Assembly: GCF_000003815.2 (NCBI RefSeq)
Contig: NC_049986.1
Span: forward strand, 22,365,464 to 22,429,463
Reading direction: 5' to 3'
Source of the DNA: Branchiostoma floridae
Taxonomy: Eukaryota > Chordata > Leptocardii > Amphioxiformes > Branchiostomatidae
Length of the DNA stretch: 64,000 nt
Shown here: piece after piece, positions 12,171 through 24,100 of the stretch
Numbering within the stretch: the first letter of the stretch is position 1
Layout of the letters: each line of letters begins with the position of its first letter
The notes under the pieces: generated by a model
What the model was told of the DNA's origin: nothing
Seen by the model: the letters and a program-made list of their open reading frames with translations, nothing else
The model's database searches: none
Program-made: the position numbers and the translations under genes

Positions 12171-15100
12171 ATGTCCTCCTCATCGAGCGGTGACAAACAG
12201 GTTCCTCGGGGAGAGTCGCGCCACGGCCCGACTAAATCAGCCTGGATCACCCGGTGTGAAGTACACTTTCTTCTTGGGTGCTCGTTGTACAAAGATATGT
12301 GAACATTTGTTAATGCTAAACAATCACGTAGTACGGAAATATGCACACCTACCGAAGGGACAGATGTTTAATATTTAATCATCTAACTATGATGTAATAG
12401 AAAAACTAATCTACACACGTTTAAAGAAGACAGAAGAAACATAAAAAATACTTCAACTAAAACCAGCATGTATGTAGCTTCCTTATTATTATCTCTGAAT
12501 TGAACCTACTTCATAATATTATACATTGTACACATTATACATACATGTATTATTATTACCCAAATTGGGCATGAATACGAATAAACTTCAATGTCATTGT
12601 TTGCAAGGGTCGCGAAGTAGTGTACGGTACGGGTGGAATTCTTTATTGCATGCTATTCAAACCAGGATAGTCAAGATTTTCGTATTGCTTACTCAAAATA
12701 TTAGATTGGTGACACCACGGATGGCAACAAAGGAAGTGAGGAATACACTTCAGAGGACGCCGTACAGCCACAGGACAACTCTGATGACCTGTAAGTAACG
12801 GGAGTTTATGCCTGCCAAGTCTACTCTTCAAGCAGAGGTTAGGCTCCGGTTGTTTTTTTAACGTTTTTTTAGTCGTTTTTATCGGGCTTTCTATCTTTTT
12901 ATTATATCTTGCTGTGTCAAAACATTAGGCCGGACACACACACACAAAAAAGACAAAATAGAAAGCCCGATAAAAACGACTAAAAAAAAACAGCCGGAGC
13001 CTAACCTCTGCTTGGAGAGTATGCCAAGTCATGCTAAGGCTAACGTCACAATTCTAAACGGGGACCCGGCCGGACTGTTTGTGGAAACAAAATTAGAAAT
13101 ATTTATGGTAATATACTCAAATAATGTCCACGATTATTCTCTTTACCTCTTGTGTCACATTTCCAAACCACGGCCCACCCAGGCAGCTGTCGAGGACAAA
13201 AAGGGAGATATAAAAGACATAAACTACACAGGGTGCAAAGTTAACAGTCTGAGCGTTATTTGTGTATAGCCAATCAATTGCTAAACGGATTAACGCACAC
13301 TTCTGTTAACTGCACGGAATCCCAAACCGGTGCGGTGCAGCTAGATAACTTCGCATTATTGCACCAGCCGGATAATTGCACCAAATTCACTGGCAAATAG
13401 GAAGTGTTATTAAGTGGTTCTACTGTATTCTTACGTATATTTTTTTTTACTTCCACAAAAAGCCCAACCGGGTTTCGGTTTGGAAATGTGACAAGCGATG
13501 TTGTAATTGTCACTTTCCACCTTGACACTTGTGGATATACCTGAATTGCTCTTATTTACAGATCATTTCTTAGCTATAATACTGACACCTTTTATTATAA
13601 GTCAGCCGATTTGACCCATTCATCATGCTACTTTTTATCCATATCAGGTGCGTCGCTGTTACAGAGAAGGGGCCGTCGTGCGAGGAAGAAAACTCCCTGT
13701 CCGAAGAAATCAAACACGGTGTAGCTGTTGCTTCAAGGGAGAAAAGGGTAACTGTACATTTTTAACCTTATAGATATGTACATGCTGGATGCAAAGCGTA
13801 CTATATGTGATGATGATGATACTATATGAGACTATTTGTAAGCTGCGCTTAATTCACTCACCATCTGTGTGGTGGATTCTTAAAGGCTTTGATAGCTTAG
13901 TGTTTATATCCTCGTCACATGTAACGAAAATCGATCGGACGACGCGTCTGCGAGCTTTAGATTACAAGGAGGCATGGCCCTGATACCGACGAAGAAATGA
14001 CAGAGTTCCCCCTTCCCGTATAGGTCATGCCTTCTCGTAATGTAGAGCTCGCAGACTCGACGTCCGATCGATTTTCGCTTCATGTGACGGGGTTCAATAA
14101 CATCTCAGTCAGACATACATATACAGATAGGGAATCTGTAGGACAAGAGGCGTGATCTCTGTTTGTCAGACCAAGTGCACGTCTGGTTTAGAAGATTCGC
14201 GACAAAACGTACGTTTGTGCTGACCCGTTGTTCCTCTTGCAGGTACCACTCAGAAGGCAGCCGAGCTGTGACTCCCTCTTCACCGGGAAGCACCTGAAGC
14301 CCGCCGGCGTCTGGAGGCCGTATGGCCCGCCGCTGTACGGGTACGGCTCCGCCCTGAATCCGCCGCGCAGGAAAGGGCCGGACACGCTGGTCATCCTCGC
14401 CGCCATCTTCTACTGCCTGGCCGCCCTGACTGCTGTGGTCTTCGCTGTGCTGTTCAAAACCAACGTCGTGACATGTAAGCTATCTTTCCTGTCATTTAAA
14501 CCTTTTACTTGAACGCATTTGCCCATACACGGTGAAGATATTTCCAACCTATCGGAGGACAAATTTAGGAAACAATGAGTCTGTTTTTGCTTTTTATCAG
14601 TATCAACATGCGGTGGGATTGTAGTAAGCAAGCCAGGCAAGTGAGGTGGGAGGTAGGAGTCTTAGCTGTTAATTGTCCTTACCTGACTTTCAGGTTGCTG
14701 GAAATGATAACGGTCCTCGGTCCAGTCTGATTAGCAGCAATCCGCTATTCATATTTGAAAAAGTCGGCACGTCTCGGGCCCTGTGTGCCGTGCCCGGTTA
14801 TAACCGGGATAGCGTATTCCCCCGAAGTAGCAGATTTGCGCGCGCGCATGTAGCGCACGAACCCCGGAAGTTAGGGACTTCGGCCTTGTTCGTGGGTCTC
14901 TTTTCGGTCAGTGGCCAACCCTGGAACTAATAGCATTTTATAGGGCTGGAACTCTGGCAGTTTAAGGGTTTAGGCTCTCCAGTTTTAAACCATTTTTACA
15001 TCCCGTCTTTAACAGTGTACACGCCCCCTGAGCCCGTGCCGGCGTGGGTTCAGCAGTTTTCCCCGGAGATGCAGAGGTGGTACGGGTTGGCGCTGGCCGG

Positions 15101-18100
15101 AGGGCGGAACGCGTCAGAGATACAGCCTCCCGGCACCGTGCAGCAGCCGAGCCTGCCGCCTCCTGTGGAGGAGCGTGAGTCTTTAGGCCACTTATTTCTG
15201 AGTCTGAGTTACACAAGAGCTCTTGCGACATTCCTCTGCTGTGTTTGACATTTCTGAGAAAATGGAGCATAAAGAACCGATTAATCTTAATTCCATAGAG
15301 GCACTTTTCCTGATTTACAAGAGGTAACATGACGTAAGATGTAGTGATTTTAAAAATGGAAATGATGTCATGCATGATGGCCTAATGACTGTCATTGATA
15401 AAGTCATAATGACGACGTCATTTTTTACACCCCTCATATTATCCTTTTACACCTTTCTGTGAAGTTGTTGGCTATATCATAAGCCACCACCACCCCCACC
15501 CCCGTCAAAAAAGCCAGGTCTGAATAGGATTAAACATGTTTACATTCTCTATCTCATTGGTTCAGTTCAGTTCAGTTCAGTTCATCCTCTCATTGGTAGC
15601 TAACTACATTATAGTCCGTATGCGCCGATATGGAAGTGTTTGCTCGTGACACTGCATGATGCTGTGAGCGCTCGTCGTTGTGTTCATCAACGGTATATTT
15701 TGACCGAGGTGTTGTTGTAAAGCGTGAAGCTAGGTAATCAAGCAAAAAAAGGTACCGGTCCTGTTGACGTTTTAATTTTTTAAAATGTCTTTCCAGTTTG
15801 CGGCAGCACGTCCCTCCCCGAGTCCCTCCCAGACCTACGTCACGGTAACTTCAGCTGCACCAACATCGCTCACTACAACATCTACGTGCGCACGTGCATC
15901 GCCAAGTGTCACGTGGGCTACCAGACCGATGACGCAGGCCTGCTGTTCTGCAACCGCGGCCGATGGGCACCGATCCAGCCCGAAGTCGTGTCGACACTCG
16001 TCGGCGTCGGTCGGGCTGCCGACACGATGCCGAACGCAGACCCTCTGGCGTTGGAGTACCTCGGCATCCCCGACGAAATTTTCGCGGACGTGGCTTTAAA
16101 CATTTTAGTGAAGCTTGACCAAGTTCCAAACCTTTCTATCGTAAATTCATATCTAAACATGATCTCGGAGAACAACATCGTCAACTTTGACATGATGCGG
16201 CAGATGCTGATCTGGGTCGGTCCGGATGTCGAGGATAAGATCGCCAACTTGGACTTTATTGACGTTCTGTCACACCTAGGTGGGGAAAATTAGACTAAAA
16301 AATCTAAATCTAGGAATAGTCAGATTAGAGAATTATTCAATAGATGACTGTTATAATCTGATCTGAGATAAACAAATGACTACGCAAAATATCAATCGCT
16401 CTAGGAACTGGATGTTATCTTTGAAATTAAATCATGTCCAATTGTTTGGGTAACTTCTAGTTGACGCATATTATTACCTTAATATCTAACCTTTATCGAC
16501 AAAACAAATGAACAGATGTTGTGGAAGTTTGACAGTGTCCGTTCTTTTGTTTGCAGAGACCTTTGGTGCGTCCAGACGACCGGTTTGCAGAACTGTGGAC
16601 TGTGGAAGGGAATTTGGGGTAATCATTTCTGCTTTAGTCCAAAATAACAAGAACAGGAAACGCTAGGGCAAGTAGGAAAAGCTAGAGCATCTGGAAAACT
16701 TACTATATATAGCCTCCGTTGGTCAGTACCAACCATGGGAAATGCTAATAAACTAATCAAGTAGCTGACTAGATAACAAGATCTTTCGTCAATGGCACGA
16801 TCGGGGGTGATTTTTGATCAGAATTGCGTAAGTAATTACCGATCCCATTCGTGATGAAACACATTCCAAGTTTACCTGTAAGGAAATCTCCATTATGTTG
16901 AAGATCCTCCGTCATGGTTGTTTTTAACACGATAGTCAAACTTTACGAGAAGCAAGCAAACGGATAAACACAGTGAAAAATGCTAATATATTTATAACTA
17001 AGAAATCGTTAAAGACGTATGTAAGTGAAATTTTAATTTGTTTGATGGTTGACCAAGTTGTTCTCCTATTCGAAGAATCTAGCTCATGGCCGAGTGAACA
17101 GCAGCACAACCACGTACATGTCAGAAGCCAGAGTGGTCTGTGAGCGAGGCTACCTGCCCCGGCACCCTGTACTGACGTGCACGGCTTCAGGACAATGGGA
17201 CAAACCCGCACTGTGCGAACCAGGTAGGACGTTGTGTTGCTGGTTTTCATGTACATGAACTTGGGTGTCCGGTACCCCAAGCTTCCATGTCCTTTCCTCC
17301 GCTTTGTTAGGCATTTGAACATCATTTGGCCTTATATTCCCCTTAACGTAATTAACCCCATCATGTAAACACTCAGTTCTGTATTCTGAGTACGAATTTT
17401 GTTGACACATTTCGTAGTAACCTGCATCCCACCTGGGGACCCCCCGCATGGCTCGTTCCTGTGTAAAGGTCACGTGTTCTCGAACCGCTGTGACGTCATC
17501 TGTGACGTGGGGTACGCACCGGAAACAGACGACACCCTGGGCTGCAGCTGGACCGGAAACTGGACAGCATTTCGTAGCGGAAACACGACGGAGATGGAAA
17601 ATGCTTTATCAGCAGGTTTGGGGAGATCGCATCAACGTTCACATCAGGCGTTTTATCCCACCTCAAAATCGATAAAATGAATATGAATAGAAGGATAAAA
17701 CAATAGTACAGGGCTGACATTACAGTTGGACCTCTCCATAGGAAACTTACTTACTTTACTTTGGCCGAGCTCCCATTCCATAGGAAAGTATGTTAAAATA
17801 AACTAAAACAAGGCTTCAGAAAAGTACTAACCCCAATTTCAATCTTTAAGAAATTTCTCCACCAGACAGCCACAAGGGTCATCTTTGTAAAAACTGAAAG
17901 AAAACAGAGGGTTAAGTACCTCAAACTCCCGCTCTATGAAAGAAACCTCACCTTTGACCCCAGTTTTCTCCTGATACAACCAATATGACACAACAACTAA
18001 AATCTTTCTGCGCGCCACCTAAACTGCTAAACTGAACAAATTTTGACCAAAATGGGAAAAATTACACCGTACCTGTTCCTTCTATTACAAAATGCTGCCA

Positions 18101-21100
18101 GTTTGGGCCAAAATTTTCAAGGAAAAAGAAGATTTTAAGTCACACCCAAATCGTCACCAAAAAAATCCCATTTTAGGCCTTCTACTGCGCAACTCAACTG
18201 TGACGTCAGCCCTAGAGATAAGCGAGTAATGCTACTTGTAACTCTGGAACTATCATGTGTAGATTTGCTGAGGTTCGTAGATACATATTGACTGTAGTTC
18301 ATATTGACTAAAAGACTTTAGATACTCTGTTTGCTGTGATGAAATGTTTTCCGATTACCCTTTTCTCTTTCTGGCAGACGTCATCATCCCACAGACTCTG
18401 GTTTGTGTCATAGCTGACTGTGGAAACATTTCGGTGAGCATCTCAGTATGTCAATACCAGCCATCAAATTGCACGATCTCTGTATAAGCCTAATCTCCAA
18501 GCAGATGCCACAAGACTAGTAGTGAATAGCAGTAAATGAATGACAACTGGTGAGGAAACTTACGCCAGACAATCTTCTATCCTGACATTGATAGAGATTA
18601 GTATAAACCATAAACGTATTTTCTTGGCACGAAAGATTACGGTCACCACTTTCTTGTACAGATGCCCACACACGGTGACGTCACCTGTACAGGTACGACG
18701 TACGGTGAGACGTGCCATCTCACCTGTCATGACGGGTACGAACGGATAAACCGAGACAACTTCACCTGCCAGGCTCACGGAGACAAAGCTACCTGGAGTG
18801 AGGAACCAGAGTGTGTCCCAGGTACTAGTTACATATCGTGTTTGGGACATAATGTACTGTAATAGTGCGTGGTGATACAGAAAATAATGTTCAATGTTCC
18901 TTCTTAATAGTATTATTGCATATTTTTGTGCTTAATATGTTCAGCACCAGTTACGTATGCAACACGTGTTTGTGACCTGTTATCTCTGTTTCAAGTGTCA
19001 AAATACCTTGCTGAATAATCGGACATGTTATAACTTTTTTTTTACGATTTAATATCTTCTAACTACGCATGCCTTTAATGTAAGCTATTCTTATGTTAAA
19101 GTGCAATTAAGCCCTTTAAGCTTCAAAAGATTTTTTTTTTTAAATCCAATGACAGATTTCTCTCTAAATGTGAATGTGGTCCTACAAAATGCTCACTTAC
19201 GTTTGATACCACAATGAACTAAAGCTAGTCTGAAATGTTAACAGGAGATTGACTTATTCTTACCAGTGAGTTGCGGAGCCCCTCCGGAGTTCCCCAACAC
19301 CGCCCTCCAGTGCACCAGCGGACACACCTACGGGAACACCTGCGGAGTCACCTGTGCTGACGGGTACGAAGGAACGAACCTCCAGAGCGTGACTTGCCAT
19401 AGTACCGGCAACTGGAGCCTACAGGCGGGTGGTAAGACATGCTGATGCCTACAAACCCTCCCTAGGCCCTATACAGGCAATGTTTTTTTTGTTTTTTTTT
19501 GCAAATGTCATTGCGAGCGATCCATGACACTTTTACAAACATCTATAGAATAGACAACAATTTTTATGATGTCATCAAATATGTACACGGGATACTGGTT
19601 GTATGATTTCTCTGTGCAGTGAAACTTCTCAAAGTAACAAATTTGGACCGAATGAGATTTCTTAACATACATAAGATTCTATCATCCTTGTCTTCTTATC
19701 ATGGTTATGCTTAAAATGAAAGAAGCCTAACGTAGAATTGCCTTTGTGATTCTAGCGCTCCAACCAGTTGAGGAACCAGATCTGTTCTGTCAAAAGAAGG
19801 ACTGCGGCAATCTTTCTGTGAGTATTTTTGTGTTTTGTCAGCAACTTTTGTGTGAAATTCTGATGAATTACTGTTATTCACACAGGCCTTACTTATACTT
19901 GCCCCTTAGCAAGATGAGAGGTACTCATTATCAATTGTCCAACTATCACCACAGTAGCATCAGAATCATAAAAAAAAGTATTTTAACCCACTTAATTGCT
20001 TCTACTCACGATGATTGAATATGAGGCTCGTTAAGCCCCGGTCACAAGAATCGTACGACGTCCTTGCGATGGCATATTCCGCACATCGCACGATGATCGC
20101 AGTGAATCGCAGCTAAATCGTAATCAAAATCAGCCATCGTAGGGCATCGGATGATGTTCAAAATTTTTCCAGCGTCGCACGATTATTCAATTGTGTTTCT
20201 TCTGAATAGCCGCCTGATCACTTTTGTGCTTCTCTAACTAACCAAATGTGGACCTAGCTGTTGAATACTTTCCTATGATGTCTTTTACTGAAAAAAAAAA
20301 TCAAAAGAAACCATAACAACATGAGTCTTACAAACATAGGTTCAAATCAAGTACAAGCATGGTTATATCGACCTTCTTGCCGGCTCTACGAGGCAGGCTT
20401 TTTCGAATATCATATTTTGCTTTTTTTGGTGATATGCTATCAAAAAAAAATGTCATAAGACAAAAATCATATCATAAACAATATATCATAAGCCCGCCTT
20501 TCTGTTCGAGTTTTCCCCATGGTTACGGTTATGGTAAACTGACCCGAGACAGGCGAGAGATGAGATCTGATCTAATTATGAACCCACGTGTATGTAGCCA
20601 TCAAACCAACGCATGCATAACCTGTGTGTGATACTGAATCTGCCACGTGGAAAACATTGCCTTGGAGGCAGGCTCTTCTACGGGCGCTTGTTCTCGAGTT
20701 GCTACAGCGAACAGTTGCAACTGATAAAGTGTCCTTTTTCGTCAACATTGACAATATCAGGGGAAACTAAACCCATCACCACATGCTGAAAATTTATGAA
20801 TCTTAAACTTCATCAGTAGAAAAAAATGGCCGTAATGAAGTCTGCTATGGGGGCAATAAAATTGACGACGATGGAGAAATTTTGAACATGTTCAAAATCC
20901 ATTTCAGCTCTGTTTTCGTCATAGGAGGCTCCCCGATTTACTATGATTCACCTGCGATTGACGCAGGTACGCTCTTATGACCTCATTGTACGATGCGCTA
21001 CGATTCTTGTGACCACGGCTTTATATATTTAAACCATTGCTTCCGATTCTTCCCCGACTTACGACGTACTGCGCTTAAGCCCCGGTCACAAAGCGCGTAC

Positions 21101-24100
21101 GATTCCTTGCGATGGACTATTCCGCATATCGTACGATGAGCGCAGTACATCGCAAGAAAATCGTAAGCATCGCAAGCCATCGCAACGCATCGGATGGTGT
21201 TCAAAATTTTTCCAGCGTCGCACGATTTTTCACTTGTGTCTCTTCTGTATAGCCGTCTGACCGCTTTTGTGCTTCTTTAACCAACAAAATGTGGACATAG
21301 CTGTTTAATACCTTCCTATAATATCTTTAACTGTAAAAATAAATTTAAATAGACCATGACAACAAGAGTATTACAAGCAAAAGTTCAAATCAAGCGTGAG
21401 TACTGGTATGGTTATCTCGGTCTGCTTGCCGGCTCTACGTGTCAGGCTCTTTCGAAGATCGTCATGATCATGATATGCTATCAACAAAAAGATGCCATCA
21501 TACAAAAATCAAATGATAAGAATTATATCATATATATTTCCGACTCATAGAGCCTGCCTTTATGTTCGAGTTGTCCCCATGGTTATTACGATTGTGGTAA
21601 ACTGACCCAAGACCGACGAGAGCTGAGATTTGATCTAATTATAAACTCACGTGCATGAAGCGATCAAACAATTTGTCTGCATCACCTGTGCGTGGCGCGC
21701 TGTTCTCTGGTTGCGACTGTGGCAGTTGCGACTGATATATTTCCCCTTTTCGTCAATATCGACAATATCAGGGAAAACTGAAACCATCACAACATGCTAA
21801 AAAATCATAAATCTATAACCTCATCAGTAGACAAAAATTGCCATAATGAACTCTGCTATGGGGGCAAATAAAATCTTACGACGATAGCGAAATTTTGAAC
21901 ATGTTCAAAATCCATTTCAGCTCTATTTTTCGCCATACGACGCTCCCCGATTTACTATGATCCACTGCGATTGACGCAGGCACGCTCTTATGACCTCATC
22001 GTACGATCCACTACGCGCTTTGTGACCACGGCTTTATATACTTAAACCATTGCTTCCGATTTTCTTCCGACTTACGTCGCACTGCGATTATCCTGCGCAT
22101 CGGAAGGAATCGCAAGGAATCGTACGCGCTTTGTGACCGGGGCTTTATACAGCGCATAAAACCTCAATCGCAGTCAATCGTACGATTCTTGTGACCGGGG
22201 CTTAACGTAAGATCCGTGCGCGTTCAGAACATCGACAATTGTCGGTCATGTGATGATTACAAAGATTTACGATAGATAGAAAGTTATTAAGAAGGTGTAC
22301 ATGTGCAGAAATTGCAAACCTGTTTCCTCTCAATGAACAGACCCCGGCCCACGGCAGTCTGACGTGCAGCGGGACCAGGTACCAGGACTCCTGCCGCCTG
22401 ACGTGTGAGCCGGGCTACAAAGTCGCCAATGAGAGCGGCCATGTTCTCCACAGTCTCTACAACTTCAGGTGCACGGCAAGTGGACGATGGAACAACAAGC
22501 CGAGGTAAAGGAGTAGCCATATCACTTTCTCTTGGTGACAAACATTCACCAAAAGCTTTTTACACATGATATATGATCCGACTGCGTAGAAAACGATTAC
22601 GTTGAATTTTCTACTCTCATGGATTCGTGCGATTGGTTTGTCACGAAAAACTGATGTTATGCAAAGTATGAAGCTATTACGGTAGCCATACTTTTCATCA
22701 GTCAATTATACAACAGAACTAACATCAATATATTGAATAGTGATCATATGCCAATTTTATTTCTGATCGGATCCCGTTCTGCAGTTGTGTCCCGTCCGAC
22801 TACTGCCAGCTCGGCTTGCACGACTGCGACCCTGAGCACGGGGTCTGCAGCCTGACGGGTCACCAGGCCTTCAGCTGTCACTGCCGGGTCGGGACGGTCT
22901 GGAACGGAACGCACTGTGAAAGGACCTCCTGTCCGCCTTTCCCGGTCAGTATTGCTACTCCTTCTCCATGAGGACAAACGGAAAGGGAAATCGTGTTTTA
23001 GAGACTTTCGAAAAGATCGAATTTGCTGATGACACGAATTCTGAATATCTAAAGGACAATTCAACCTTTAGAACTGGATATGATTCCAGATCTTTCGAGT
23101 GACATTTATCATCTTAACAGATTGTTGCTTCGTTTATGTGGCTGTAGAATAATGATTCGTGACTGAAAAGTACCCAAACCCTTGATATACAGCAGATTTG
23201 CCAAGAAACATTTAGAGCTCCAAGACAACATGTAATCCCAAAATAAAAGTCGTTTTCTTCCATCCTCCCAGATCGCAGTACCTGAGAACGGCTTCTTCAC
23301 GTGTTCTATCCCAGGATCCTCTGCTGTCAGCACGATGGAGTACGAAGTCGTCTGTGTGCTCCACTGTAACCATGGTTACGACAGGCTGATCTATGCCGAG
23401 TACTCCTGTGGACAGGACGGGAACTGGACCATTCCTGTCGACATAAACAGCGCAGGGACCGCACCTTGTTTAGGTACATCTGAACGTTACCTTTCTACGG
23501 TGTCTAGGTTTACATTTTTCTTGACTCCAACAGTAATTGGTACTAGAATGAGAATATACGCTGAGAGCAGATTAATGATAATCATAAGCCAAGGAAAGAT
23601 TTAGAAACCGATTTTTGCACATATCACAGTCTTGCCAGGACCTAAATTCATAGTGCAGGTACATGTTCTGCTACACACAGACCACATTGCCGCTGTTTTA
23701 ACCCAAATCATGAATGATGTTTATTTCAGCTTAACATTCACCGACTAAAAGAAAACAATTCTCCTTCTAACATCACAAAACCCACACACAATAGAAAAGG
23801 TGGGATCTTTCGTATTCCACTGTCTTCGAAAAAGGAGTCGAACCCAATAACCCAGGACCTAGAGTTAGCTTTAACTAGTTTTAGACTAGAGCAGACACCT
23901 TTGATATTGTTTTTATACTTTGTCTGAATCTCTTATGTTACCTGCAATTAGCGCACGGGCAAGAATTTGCAATAAACTTTGCATATTTATTTCAGCTGTG
24001 AAATGCCCAGACCTGTCCAGTCCAGAGAACGGTGACATGACGTGTGACAGTGGCTCCTATTTCCGCTATCCCGAGGCCTGCAGCTTCGTCTGCGACTCAG

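Noticed and set aside
12605-12664. Possible exon 2 of B (SRSSVRYGWNSLLHAIQTR)
   Set aside because: Only weak resemblance to exon 2 of A and C, no good donor, and the deletion evidence explains its absence.
17720-18240. Possible retroelement fragment in the B intron before sushi 4
   Set aside because: No reverse transcriptase motif or open frame could be seen.
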